The notes under the pieces: model-generated | The model's database searches: none | What the model was told of the DNA's origin: nothing | Seen by the model: the letters and a program-made list of their open reading frames with translations, nothing else | Part shown: in pieces, positions 17,593-26,204 of the stretch | Layout of the letters: the number at the start of each line of letters is the position of its first letter | How positions within the stretch are numbered: the first letter of the stretch is position 1 | DNA from: Halorhabdus utahensis DSM 12940 | GTDB taxonomy: Archaea; Halobacteriota; Halobacteria; Halobacteriales; Haloarculaceae | Reading direction: 5' to 3' | DNA: 64,000 nucleotides | Assembly (NCBI RefSeq): GCF_000023945.1 | Contig: NC_013158.1 | Coordinates: 1,984,001-2,048,000 of the forward strand | Translations under genes and position numbers: made by a program

Positions 17593-18729
17593 ATGTCACC
17601 CGACGAACCGGCCAACAGCCCCCCGAGCGTCGGGGCGTTGACGTCGGTATTTCACGTCTACCGGGTCGAACGTGACGACGACGAGATCCGGTACATCGGC
17701 GAGCCACTCATCTCACCGGGAAACCTATCGACTGAAGTCGGCCCGCTGTTCGCCCGGCGGGGATACGATGTCTCGGTGACGCGGCGTCACGGCGACGGCG
17801 GACCCGCCCCATATGCCCTGGTCGCCGAGCCCGAATCGGTCGGGATCGACGGCATTCCATGGGGCAACATCGTGATGCTCGTTCTCACTGTCGCCACGAC
17901 GCTGTACGCGGGCACGTGGTGGTATTACATTGATATCGCCGGTGACCCGCTCAATCTGCTCCGGGCCTGGCCCTTTACCGCCGCTGTGCTCGGTGTGCTT
18001 GCGACCCACGAACTCGGCCACTACGTGATGAGTCGCTACCACGGTGTCGACGCGAGCCTCCCGTATTTCATTCCGGTTCCGCCGCCGATCGGGACGATGG
18101 GGGCGATCATCCGGATGCGCGGGCAGATCCCGTCCCGGAAGGCGCTGTTCGATATCGGCGTCGCCGGCCCGCTGGCCGGACTCGCCGCGACGATTGCCGT
18201 GACGGTGGTCGGTCTCCATCTCGATCCGATCGCCGTCCCGGAGCAGGCGCTCCAGGCGGCCGACGAGGGCGCATCGATCAAGTTCAACGACCCATTGTTG
18301 CTCACGCTGCTGGCCGATCTGGTGGGGCAGCCGACGGACTACCCCCGCGGACTGGCCGTCAATCCGGTCGTTTTCGGTGGGTGGGTCGGGATGTTCGTGA
18401 CCTTCCTCAATCTGATCCCGGTCGGCCAACTCGACGGCGGGCACATCCTCCGGGCCGCGCTTGGCCAGCGCCAGGAGACGGTCGCCGCCGCAGTCCCCGG
18501 CGTCCTCTTCGCGATGGCTGGCGGACTGTACTTCCTCACGGAGTACACCCAGTCGACGATCCTGTGGGGGATCTGGGGCGTGATAGCCCTGGTCATGGTC
18601 CAGGCCGGGTCGGCGACCCCGCTTCGCGAGGGGTCGATCGGGATGAAGCGCCTCGCACTCGCCGGGCTCACCTTCGTGCTCGGGGCACTGTGTTTCATGC
18701 CCGTGCCGATCGAGATCGTCGTCCCGTAA
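17593..18729 (+). CDS. Site-2 protease family (M50) membrane metalloprotease, no PDZ
   Basis: A 378-residue membrane zinc protease. The zinc site HELGH is at 139-143 ('LATHELGHYVMSRYHGV') and the second motif 'NLIPVGQLDGGH' at 273-284. 'PYFIPVPPPIGTMGAIIRMR' at about 157-175 is typical of plant EGY-like and archaeal S2P proteins. The first 80 residues are soluble. At least six hydrophobic segments follow. It differs from the PDZ-bearing protease at 12660-14420 and belongs to another subfamily. Substrates are unknown. It starts with ATG at 17593, 92 bases after the DUF7123-type gene. Confidence 0.9.
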   Translation: MSPDEPANSPPSVGALTSVFHVYRVERDDDEIRYIGEPLISPGNLSTEVGPLFARRGYDVSVTRRHGDGGPAPYALVAEPESVGIDGIPWGNIVMLVLTVATTLYAGTWWYYIDIAGDPLNLLRAWPFTAAVLGVLATHELGHYVMSRYHGVDASLPYFIPVPPPIGTMGAIIRMRGQIPSRKALFDIGVAGPLAGLAATIAVTVVGLHLDPIAVPEQALQAADEGASIKFNDPLLLTLLADLVGQPTDYPRGLAVNPVVFGGWVGMFVTFLNLIPVGQLDGGHILRAALGQRQETVAAAVPGVLFAMAGGLYFLTEYTQSTILWGIWGVIALVMVQAGSATPLREGSIGMKRLALAGLTFVLGALCFMPVPIEIVVP

Positions 18730-18811
18730 CCAGCCGCTGCGTTCTCACCCGGGGCCTGAGGCGAACGCGATACGCTTTTCGGGCAGTGCGAAGTAGCTGC
18801 AGGCAGTACCC

Positions 18812-19735
18812 GTGGTTTCGCTCCCAGAACCGATCGCGTCGTTCGTTCGGTGGCTCCCCAGCGAGTTCTCGACGGCGAGCGTGCTCAAACGCGAACTCAA
18901 GGCCCGGCTCGTCCGGCCGTTCGTCCGCCAGGACTACGAGACGATCTCCTACGGTGAACGCGACTGGGATACACTCGTGGTCCTCGACGCCTGTCGGTAC
19001 GACGTCTTCGCGGCGAACAACCCCTTTACCGTGCCGGCCGAGCGTGTCAACTCGAACGCGAGTCACACCAGTGACTTCCTCTCGGCGAACTTCGCTGGCG
19101 ACCACCCCGACACGGTCTACGTGACTGCGAGCCCGCAAGTGGCCAATCACGGCGGCGACTTCGCCCACGTCGAACACGTCTGGCGAGACGGCTGGGACGA
19201 GGCAACCGACACGGTCCTGCCCGAGACGATGACCGACCGCGCACTCGAAGTCGCCCAGACGCACCCGGAGAAACGGCTTATCGTCCACTACATGCAACCC
19301 CATTACCCCTTCATCGGTGAGGCGGGGGCGGATCTTGCCGCGCAGGGATCGTTCCTCGACGGGCGGGCGGATCGGGCCTATCCCTCGGTCTGGGAGCGTC
19401 TCGACGCCGGGGCAGCCGACGAGGCCCAGGTCTGGGACGCCTACGAGGAGAACCTTCGGATCGCACTCCCCGAAGTACAGCGACTCGTCGAGGCACTCGA
19501 CGGCAAGACCGTCGTCACCAGCGACCACGGCAACCTCTTCGGCGAGCGCGTCTCGCCGCTGCCGATCGACATATACGGCCATCCCCCCGGGATCGCTGAC
19601 GAAGAACTCACTGCCGTCCCCTGGGTCGAACTCCCCTTCGAGCAGCGACGGGAGATCCGCAAGACTGAGACACGATCGGCCACCACCGACGATGGCGATG
19701 TCGAAGAACGCTTAGAGTCGCTGGGTTACGTCTGA
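18812..19735 (+). CDS. Alkaline phosphatase superfamily (sulfatase-like) hydrolase
   Basis: A 307-residue protein with the alkaline-phosphatase fold core. 'DWDTLVVLDACRYDVF' gives the first metal-binding Asp, 'LIVHYMQPHYPF' a middle strand, and 'KTVVTSDHGNLFGERV' the C-terminal Asp-His metal pair. A paralogue at 31302-32171 shares all three. No signal peptide is seen, so it may act in the cytoplasm or on membrane-linked substrates. The GTG at 18812 is used because an in-frame stop lies six codons upstream (18794). The family often sits near surface-glycan genes in haloarchaea; the substrate here is unknown. Confidence 0.82.
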   Translation: MVSLPEPIASFVRWLPSEFSTASVLKRELKARLVRPFVRQDYETISYGERDWDTLVVLDACRYDVFAANNPFTVPAERVNSNASHTSDFLSANFAGDHPDTVYVTASPQVANHGGDFAHVEHVWRDGWDEATDTVLPETMTDRALEVAQTHPEKRLIVHYMQPHYPFIGEAGADLAAQGSFLDGRADRAYPSVWERLDAGAADEAQVWDAYEENLRIALPEVQRLVEALDGKTVVTSDHGNLFGERVSPLPIDIYGHPPGIADEELTAVPWVELPFEQRREIRKTETRSATTDDGDVEERLESLGYV

Positions 19736-19755
19736 GCGGTGTCCGTTCGCCTCGC

Positions 19756-20634
19756 TCACGCTGATTCGCCGTGCGTGTATCCGCGATCGGGAAGCGGTTC
19801 GCCGTCGAGCGTGATTTCGCCCTCAGCCGTTACTCGGCCGATCGACGAGATTTCCGTCGGTGACGCCTCACGAGCGGCGTCGAGTTTTTCCTCCGGGATC
19901 GTACACACGAGCTCGAAGTCCTCGCCGAAGGAGACGGCCAGCTCCTGGCGTTCGTCCGGATCGGCGACCTCGGAAAGTGCCTCGGCGATCGGGAGCGGCG
20001 ACTCGACGGCGAAGCCGACGTCGCTCGCCTCGGCAAGCTGGTGGAGCGATCGCGCGAGTCCGTCGCTGGAATCCATCATCGCGCTCGCGTATGCGGCGAG
20101 TGCGCGTCCGGCGGCCACCCGGGGCTCGAATCGGAAGAGATCGTTCGCTCGTTCGTACTCGCCCGCCTCGAAGAAGCCGAGGGCGGCCGCACTCCGCCCG
20201 AGCGTCCCGGTGACACAGACGATATCGCCGGGGGACGCACCCGAGCGCAATACGGGATCGTCGGCTCGCCCGACCGCCGCTGTCGCCACCGTCAACTCGT
20301 CGTGTTCGTCCAGGTCGCCCCCGACGTAGGCCCCGTCGACCGCCGCGCAGACGTCGCGCGCGCCGTCGACGAACGCCGTGATCTCCTCGCCGTCGAACGT
20401 CGGCGCGCCGTAGACTGCGACCGCCGCCGTCGGCTCGCCGCCCATGGCGGCGACGTCCGATAGTGACGCGCCGACGGCCCGCCACCCGGCGGTGTAACGG
20501 GTCGTCCCCGGCGGGAAGTCCGTCGACTCGTGGAGCATGTCGATCGTGACGACGAGTCCGTCGACGACTGCCGCGTCGTCGCCTGCGGGATCCAGATGCT
20601 CGGCAATCAGCCCCAGTGCGCTCCGCTCGTCCAT
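19756..20634 (-). CDS. thiL: Thiamine-monophosphate kinase
   Basis: A 292-residue ThiL that phosphorylates thiamine monophosphate to the diphosphate cofactor. It shows the AIR synthase-like fold: 'DPAGDDAAVVDGLVVTIDML' (Mg-ATP acidic cluster), 'GWRAVGASLSDVAAMGGEP', 'VGGDLDEHDELTV' and 'MMDSSDGLARSLHQLAEAS'. The ATG at 20634 ('MDERSALGLIAEHLDP') matches the family start. One at 20757 would add 41 Pro/Gly-rich residues and leave only 11 bases to the divergent gene, so it is less likely. A TATA-like 'tatta' lies about 30 bases before the chosen start. Confidence 0.92.
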   Translation of the reverse strand: MDERSALGLIAEHLDPAGDDAAVVDGLVVTIDMLHESTDFPPGTTRYTAGWRAVGASLSDVAAMGGEPTAAVAVYGAPTFDGEEITAFVDGARDVCAAVDGAYVGGDLDEHDELTVATAAVGRADDPVLRSGASPGDIVCVTGTLGRSAAALGFFEAGEYERANDLFRFEPRVAAGRALAAYASAMMDSSDGLARSLHQLAEASDVGFAVESPLPIAEALSEVADPDERQELAVSFGEDFELVCTIPEEKLDAAREASPTEISSIGRVTAEGEITLDGEPLPDRGYTHGESA

Positions 20635-20768
20635 GGACGGCGTTCGGTCCCGTTCGTAATACGCCCGGCGATCGGTCGCGATGGGTGGGTCGCCGCCTGT
20701 CCCGGGCTGAACCGGTCCGCCACCCGGTTCCGGTGGGTTCAAATCGCCCCCACTCATGAGTCGCTTCC

Positions 20769-21794
20769 ATGGACGGCGATCGGAAGACGACCCTTGCCGG
20801 GTTCGCCGGCGCGCTCGCCGTACTCGGGTTGCTGTTCTGGGCCGTCGGCATCGACGCCTTGGTCGGCCATCTCTCGCGTGCCCGTCTCCCGCTCGTTCTC
20901 GCTGTCGTGACGATGACCGTCGTCTGGCTGTCCTGTTGGGGGATGTCCCTGCACACGGTCCTTGGCGCACTCGATTCGCCGGTCCCGGCTCACACGGCGA
21001 TCCTAGTGTTCTCCTCGGCTGTCTTCTCGAACGCGATCACGCCGTTCGGGCAGGCCGGTGGCGAACCGGTCGCGGCGTTGCTCGTCTCGGAGGCCGCCGA
21101 CAGCGAGTACGAGACCGGCCTGGCCGCGATCGCGAGCGTCGATACGCTGCACTTCGTGCCCTCGATCGGCCTCGCGACTGTCGGACTGGGGACGTTCGCC
21201 GTCGAGTCAGTCAACCTCGACCAGAATCTCTATTTTGCGGCGGCTGCGGTCGGATTGCTCGCGGCAACTTTCCTCGGTGCGGCACTCCTTGGCTGGCAGT
21301 ATCGCTACGAGATCGAACGCGTCGTCGTCGGGGTGTTGACGCCGGTCATCCGTCGTGTGAGTGGGGTGCTCCCCCGCGTAGAACCGCCCGAAGGGAATGT
21401 CATCGAGGATCGTATCGAGGGATTTTTCACGGCGATCGACCGGGTTGCGGGCAGTCGCCGAACGATCTTGCTTGCCTCGCTGTACTCGACGGCGGGGTGG
21501 CTCTCGCTGTCGACGGCGCTGTGGCTGTCGTTGGCCTCGCTCGGCCACGTCGTTCCGTTCGTCGCCATGCTGGTCGTCGTCCCGGTCGCCTCGATCGCGG
21601 CGATCACGCCACTCCCCGGCGGGCTCGGCGGGATCGAGGCCGCATTTATTGCCCTGATCGTCTCGACGACGGGGCTCGCCGCGTCGGTCGCCGGGGCGGG
21701 CGTCGTCATCTACCGGCTCTCGACGTACTGGCTCACGCTGTTCATCGGGGGCACGACAGCAGCGATTCTGGGCGAACGGTATCGATCCTCGTAA
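20769..21794 (+). CDS. Flippase-like / LPG-synthase TM-domain membrane protein (UPF0104 family)
   Basis: A 341-residue protein with about eight transmembrane helices. The family signature regions are visible: 'FSNAITPFGQAGGEPVAALL' in the first half and 'ITPLPGGLGGIEAAFIALIV' in the second, with 'TYWLTLFIGG' near the end. This matches the lysylphosphatidylglycerol synthase TM region / UPF0104 (YbhN, AglD-type) family. Members move or transfer lipid-linked groups. A role in cell-envelope lipid or glycolipid handling is inferred. It diverges from thiL across 134 bases. Confidence 0.85.
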   Translation: MDGDRKTTLAGFAGALAVLGLLFWAVGIDALVGHLSRARLPLVLAVVTMTVVWLSCWGMSLHTVLGALDSPVPAHTAILVFSSAVFSNAITPFGQAGGEPVAALLVSEAADSEYETGLAAIASVDTLHFVPSIGLATVGLGTFAVESVNLDQNLYFAAAAVGLLAATFLGAALLGWQYRYEIERVVVGVLTPVIRRVSGVLPRVEPPEGNVIEDRIEGFFTAIDRVAGSRRTILLASLYSTAGWLSLSTALWLSLASLGHVVPFVAMLVVVPVASIAAITPLPGGLGGIEAAFIALIVSTTGLAASVAGAGVVIYRLSTYWLTLFIGGTTAAILGERYRSS

Positions 21795-21887
21795 CGTCGG
21801 AACTCCCATTTGGGCGTGTGAACGCGCCCCAGACGTGGTTTCCGGACAACGATGCGCTTAAATGACGCCACGGGGAAGGATACGTCA

Positions 21888-22349
21888 ATGACGACGCTCT
21901 ACGATGTCCCGGCCGAGGACCTCATCGAGGCCGTGGCCGAACAACTCGCCGAGGATAGTGCGATCGAAGCGCCCGAATGGCTCACCTTCACCACCACCGG
22001 CACCGGCCGCGAACTCGCCCCCGAGCAGGAGGACTTCTGGGAGACCCGCGCCGCGAGCCTGCTCCGGAAGGTCGCCGTCGACAGCCCGGTCGGCGTCGGC
22101 ACGCTCGCGACCGCCTACGGCGGAACCAAACAGGGGACCAACCGCTACCAGGTCCGTCCGAAACACCAGGCCGACGGGAGCCGCAACATCATCCGGACGG
22201 CGCTCCAGCAACTCGAAGACGCGGGCTACGTCTCGACCGCCGAGGGCGAGGGCCGACGGATCACTGCCGACGGACAGGCTCTCCTTGACGAGACGGCCGA
22301 GGAGGTTATCGAGGACCTCGACCGACCGGAACTCGAACGCTACGCCTAG
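21888..22349 (+). CDS. rps19e: 30S ribosomal protein S19e
   Basis: A 153-residue ribosomal protein found only in archaea and eukaryotes. 'MTTLYDVPAEDLIEAVAEQL' starts the protein, and 'FWETRAASLLRKVAVDSP' and 'VGVGTLATAYGGTKQGTNRY' are the conserved core, with the winged-helix end 'RTALQQLEDAGYVSTAEGEG'. The ATG at 21888 follows a TATA-like 'cttaaatg' (21858-21865) with a leader of only a few bases. It begins a cluster with the PDCD5-like gene and a PP-loop ATPase, an order common in haloarchaea. Confidence 0.95.
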   Translation: MTTLYDVPAEDLIEAVAEQLAEDSAIEAPEWLTFTTTGTGRELAPEQEDFWETRAASLLRKVAVDSPVGVGTLATAYGGTKQGTNRYQVRPKHQADGSRNIIRTALQQLEDAGYVSTAEGEGRRITADGQALLDETAEEVIEDLDRPELERYA

Positions 22350-22438
22350 GGTTCCCTGGGACCCTCACAGCCCGATCGTGACATCGATCGCGGAGTAGCG
22401 AAATCGTTTTCCCCCCGACTCGACAAGTATCTACAACC

Positions 22439-22789
22439 ATGAGTGGCGAGCCATCCGACGACGAACTCGAACAGCTTCGCGAGGAGCGAATGGAGCAGCT
22501 TCGCGACCAGGCCCAACAGGAGGGTGGCGGCAACCCCCGTGAAGCGGCCCAACAGCGCGCCGATGCCCAGAAGAAGGCCGTCCTGCGCCAGCACCTGACT
22601 GACGACGCCCGCAAGAGACTCAACACCCTCAAGATGTCGAAACCGGACGTCGCCGAGCAGGTCGAAAGTCAACTCGTCGCCATCGCACAGAGTGGCCGTA
22701 TCCAGGGCAAGATCGACGACGAAAAGATGGAAGAACTCCTCCGGGAACTGACGCCTGACTCCAAGAGCTTCGACATCAAGCGCCGGTAG
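22439..22789 (+). CDS. PDCD5-family DNA-binding protein
   Basis: A 116-residue helical protein of the PDCD5 / TFAR19 family. The acidic N-terminus is followed by the core '[20 protein letters not shown]' and '[20 protein letters not shown]', then a basic end 'SKSFDIKRR'. Archaeal members bind DNA weakly and are encoded beside S19e, as here. The stop TAG (22787-22789) directly touches the ATG of the next gene, so the two are translationally coupled. Confidence 0.93.
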   Translation: MSGEPSDDELEQLREERMEQLRDQAQQEGGGNPREAAQQRADAQKKAVLRQHLTDDARKRLNTLKMSKPDVAEQVESQLVAIAQSGRIQGKIDDEKMEELLRELTPDSKSFDIKRR

Positions 22790-23383
22790 ATGCCCCTCGG
22801 GCTCTCGTTCAGCGGCGGGAAGGACTCCGCGCTCGCGGCGTTGCTCGCCGACTCCTTCTTCGACGTCACGCTCGTGACTGCCACCTTCGGCGTGACCGAC
22901 GCCGCCGAGAACGCCCGCGAGGCCGCCGACGCGCTCGGATTTGCCCACGAGACCATCGAACTCGACCGCGCCGTCGCCGAGGGCGCAATCGAGCGGATGG
23001 TCGACGATGGCTATCCACGCAACGGCATCCAGCAGGTCCACGAGGCGACCCTGGAGGCGGTCGCCGAGGCCGGCTTCGATGTCGTCGGCGACGGGACGCG
23101 GCGGGACGACCGCGCGCCGGCGGTATCGCGATCCGTTGCGCAGAGTCTCGAAGACCGTCACGGCGTCCAGTACGTCGCGCCACTCGCCGGCTACGGTCGA
23201 GAGACGATCGACGATCTGGCTGGTGAGTTGCTCCGGATCGAGACTGGGCCGAGCGAGCGACTGGCGAAGGGCGACTACGAGCACGAGCTCAGAGCCGTGC
23301 TGGCGGATGTATATGGGGAGAGCGCTATTGACGATATTTTCCCCGAGCACGTCCAGTCGGTCGTGCGTGGACGGCGGGAGTGA
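22790..23383 (+). CDS. PP-loop (adenine nucleotide alpha-hydrolase fold) ATP pyrophosphatase
   Basis: A 197-residue protein with the PP-loop 'LSFSGGKDSALAALL' at its N-terminus, the hallmark of ATP pyrophosphatases that adenylate a substrate. Later 'DVVGDGTRRDDRAP' and 'GRETIDDLAG' resemble parts of the archaeal DUF7411-type asparagine synthase/alpha-hydrolase family. It begins immediately after the stop of the PDCD5-like gene. A role in tRNA or diphthamide-like modification is possible but unproven. It is shorter than ThiI or NadE and lacks extra domains. Confidence 0.8.
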   Translation: MPLGLSFSGGKDSALAALLADSFFDVTLVTATFGVTDAAENAREAADALGFAHETIELDRAVAEGAIERMVDDGYPRNGIQQVHEATLEAVAEAGFDVVGDGTRRDDRAPAVSRSVAQSLEDRHGVQYVAPLAGYGRETIDDLAGELLRIETGPSERLAKGDYEHELRAVLADVYGESAIDDIFPEHVQSVVRGRRE

Positions 23384-23490
23384 GTCGATTCAGTGGATGT
23401 CCACACCGCAACCATACTGAGGTAATTGCGCAGTCCGTTTGCGTCCCATTCTCCGTTGGTCTTATTGACCTGTTTCAGGTAGTGGCCAGT

Positions 23491-24144
23491 ATGCTGTTCC
23501 CCGAGGAGATTGAGACGGAACGTCTCCGTTTGCGACGGCTCTGTCACGAGACGGTCGACGTCTTCGAATACCATACGTTGTGTTCTGCTCATGAGCCAGC
23601 GATCGAGGAAGTGACCGCGTACCTTCCATGGGACCCTCACGAGACTGTCAAGGAAACAGCCGATTATCTCGATGAACTCGAAGCCAAGTGGGACAACGGA
23701 ACGCGGGCGGAGTACATCATTCGTCCGAAAGAGGGGGAGGCAGGCGCGGGTAAAATCGTGGGTTCGGGGGGCCTCATCGTCGATTGGGAGACACAAACCG
23801 GAAAGCCGGCGATCTGGCTCCGCAAGCAGTTCTGGGGCAACGGCTATGCCGGCGAACGAGCGGAGGCGATGCTTGAACTGGCTTTCGAGCGTCTGGATCT
23901 CGATCTCGTCGCAATCCCCGTGCAGGACGGCAACGACAGGTCCCGGGCGGCGGTCGAGAAGTACCTCTCCACGTACGGCGGGCAGTACGACGGCCTCATC
24001 CGCAACTCGACAGTCCGACCTGACGGGACGATAATCGACCACCACCGATACACAGTTACCCAACAGCAGTATCAGGAGCACCACTCGAAGGCTGATTCGT
24101 CTGTATCGCTTGGATCTTCGAACCGAGCCCAGCGGGAGCCCTGA
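23491..24144 (+). CDS. GNAT-family acetyltransferase (RimJ/RimL-like)
   Basis: A 217-residue acyltransferase. 'IETERLRLRRL' at the start and 'ADYLDELEAKWDNGTRAEYI' are typical of the RimJ/RimL GNAT branch. The acetyl-CoA pyrophosphate loop is 'RKQFWGNGYAGERAEAML', close to the Q/R-x-x-G-x-G/A motif, and 'VQDGNDRSRAAVEKYLSTYG' is the following N-x-x-S-x-x-x-x-E element. The last 25 residues are low-complexity. The ATG at 23491 is chosen because the family fold begins there. The substrate is unknown. Confidence 0.85.
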   Translation: MLFPEEIETERLRLRRLCHETVDVFEYHTLCSAHEPAIEEVTAYLPWDPHETVKETADYLDELEAKWDNGTRAEYIIRPKEGEAGAGKIVGSGGLIVDWETQTGKPAIWLRKQFWGNGYAGERAEAMLELAFERLDLDLVAIPVQDGNDRSRAAVEKYLSTYGGQYDGLIRNSTVRPDGTIIDHHRYTVTQQQYQEHHSKADSSVSLGSSNRAQREP

Positions 24145-24322
24145 GCGTCCGAGCGCCGGACTGATGATTTGGAACGCTCACTAAACCGAATCCTCATCTG
24201 AACACTATTTTTCGGACGCGGCCACGAAGCGGTATACACGCTCGTGCCTGATGCAGGCAGCTGTAATGACATGGATGGCGCGTCACAACATCTATTGCGG
24301 TGGGGGTAGAAATGAGAGTAGG

Positions 24323-24733
24323 ATGGCCGCAAACAACGACAAAGTCCAGTTCCGGGGGGAGACCGAGAAGGCGGCCTCGAAAGTCGTCGATCAGATCCGT
24401 CTCGGCGGCATCAACGTCAGTGAACTGGCCCGAGAAGGCCTCAAGGAGAAGCTCCGAGAAACGCTGTCGGACGAAGAAAAGATCGAAATCCACCGCCGAT
24501 ACGAGCAGGGCGAAATCTCCGAGGAGGTGGCGGAGATGTTGATCGGGGACGGCATCGCGGAAATCGAGCGGGAGGCGGCCGTCTTCGAGGACGCGATGGA
24601 ACTAGACACGAGTACGTCTGAAACATTTGCGTCCAGCGGCGACGCAGATAACGAAGATCGCCCTGAATTCGAAGGCCAGCCGATGTTCAAGGGCGATTTC
24701 CACGGTGAGTACGAAGGCGATACAGATGGGTGA
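24323..24733 (+). CDS. Hypothetical acidic protein with ribbon-helix-helix-like N-terminus
   Basis: A 136-residue protein. 'KVQFRGETEKAASKVVDQIR' followed by 'LGGINVSELAREGLKEKLRE' has the strand-helix-helix pattern of ribbon-helix-helix regulators. A helical middle ('EEKIEIHRRYEQGEISEEVA') and an acidic, flexible tail of about 40 residues follow. It could be a regulator or an antitoxin without a toxin partner: the next gene is hisS. The ATG at 24323 is chosen because the coherent sequence begins there. Its end overlaps the AT-rich promoter region of hisS. Confidence 0.6.
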   Translation: MAANNDKVQFRGETEKAASKVVDQIRLGGINVSELAREGLKEKLRETLSDEEKIEIHRRYEQGEISEEVAEMLIGDGIAEIEREAAVFEDAMELDTSTSETFASSGDADNEDRPEFEGQPMFKGDFHGEYEGDTDG

Positions 24734-24741
24734 TGACGACC

Positions 24742-24780
24742 GTATTTAAGCAAATATCAATATTTGACTATATTCTTCGA
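24742..24780 (+). promoter_or_regulatory. hisS promoter with an AT-rich palindrome
   Basis: Bases 24751-24766 form an inverted repeat, 'caaatat' and 'atatttg' around 'ca'. TATA-like stretches 'tatttaag' (24743-24750) and 'ctatattc' (24768-24775) flank it. Transcription from the second box would start near 24800, leaving a leader of about 30 bases. The palindrome could be an operator. Confidence 0.45.
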
Positions 24781-24828
24781 CGCGACCGGAAGGAAGGGTT
24801 CAAACGCCCGCTGGCCGAACGCAGGGGT

Positions 24829-26133
24829 ATGTACGACGGTATCAAAGGGTTTCGCGACTTCTATCCCGCGGAGATGGCGGCCCACCGTGAGGTCATCGAT
24901 ACGGTCGAGGACACCGCCGCCCGCTACGGCTTCCGCGAGATCGCGACGCCCGCTTTGGAGGAGACCCGCATGTACGTCGAGAAGAGCGGCGAGGAGATCG
25001 TCGAGGACCTCTACAGCTTCGAGGACCAGGGCGGTCGCGACGTGGCGCTGACGCCCGAACTCACGCCCACCGTCGCCCGGATGGTCGTCGAGAAACAGCA
25101 GGCGCTCTCGAAACCGATCAAGTGGTACTCCACCCGCCCGTTCTGGCGCTACGAAGAGCCCCAGCAGGGCCGTTTCCGGGAGTTCTACCAGACCAACGTC
25201 GACATCTTCGGCAGCGAGGAACCCGAGGCCGACGCCGAAATTCTGGCCTTCGCCGCCGACGCGCTGACGAACCTCGGGCTGGACGCCGACGATTTCGACT
25301 TCCGTGTCTCCCACCGTGACATTCTGGGCGGTCTCCTGGAGGCCTTCGACGCCGACGTGGACCAGCGGGCCGCGATCCGGGCCGTCGACAAGAGCGCGAA
25401 GATCGAGGAAGCGGAGTACTACGATCTCCTGACGGAGTCCGGGCTCTCCTACGACCAGGCCGAACAGTTCGACGCCCTGCTCGCGACCGACGACCTCGAC
25501 GAGTTGACCGACTTCGCGGGCACAGATCGCGTCGCCGACGCCGTCGAGAATCTCGAAGCCGTCCTTGCGGCCGCCGAGGACTTCGGCGTCCGGGAGTACA
25601 CGACGATCTCCCTGGAGACGGCCCGTGGACTCGATTACTACACGGGCGTCGTCTTCGAGTGTTTCGACTCCGTGGGCGAGGTCTCGCGGGCGGTCTTCGG
25701 CGGCGGCCGCTACGACGACCTCATCGAGAGCTTCGGCGGCCAGCCGACGCCCGCGGTCGGCGTCGCGCCGGGCGTGATGAACTCGACGCTGCCCCTCTTG
25801 CTTCAGCGGGCGGGCGTCTGGCCCGAGGAGGAACTCTCAACGGACTACTACGTCCTGCAGGTCGGCGACACCCGCTCGGTCGCGTCGCGGATCGCTCGCG
25901 AGCTCCGGGAACGCGGCCACGTCGTCGAGACCGACGTCTCCGATCGATCCTTCGGCGGACAACTCGACTACGCCGACTCGATCAACGCCGAGACGGCGAT
26001 CATCGTCGGCGAGCGCGACCTCGAAAACGACGAGATCACGATCAAGGACATGGCCTCGGGCGACCAGGTTCAGGTGCCCGTCGCGGACTTCCCGGGCGAC
26101 CACGACCGGCCGACGTACGACGATCTCGCCTGA
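24829..26133 (+). CDS. hisS: Histidyl-tRNA synthetase
   Basis: A 434-residue class II synthetase that charges tRNA-His. It shows 'GIKGFRDFYPAEMAAHREVI' at the start, motif 2 'FWRYEEPQQGRFREFYQTNV', the histidine A box 'ETARGLDYYTGVVFECFDS' and motif 3 region 'VFGGGRYDDLIESFGGQPTP'. The C-terminal anticodon domain runs from about residue 340. The ATG at 24829 ('MYDGIKGFRDF') is the family start; the frame is open upstream but that part is basic and unlike the protein. A palindromic AT-rich promoter precedes it. Confidence 0.96.
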   Translation: MYDGIKGFRDFYPAEMAAHREVIDTVEDTAARYGFREIATPALEETRMYVEKSGEEIVEDLYSFEDQGGRDVALTPELTPTVARMVVEKQQALSKPIKWYSTRPFWRYEEPQQGRFREFYQTNVDIFGSEEPEADAEILAFAADALTNLGLDADDFDFRVSHRDILGGLLEAFDADVDQRAAIRAVDKSAKIEEAEYYDLLTESGLSYDQAEQFDALLATDDLDELTDFAGTDRVADAVENLEAVLAAAEDFGVREYTTISLETARGLDYYTGVVFECFDSVGEVSRAVFGGGRYDDLIESFGGQPTPAVGVAPGVMNSTLPLLLQRAGVWPEEELSTDYYVLQVGDTRSVASRIARELRERGHVVETDVSDRSFGGQLDYADSINAETAIIVGERDLENDEITIKDMASGDQVQVPVADFPGDHDRPTYDDLA

Positions 26134-26204
26134 GCTGTTGTCATCTACTGAGGTCCGTTCGCTGACGAACACTTCTTTGGGTGTCGATACCATAGATCGC
26201 GTCG

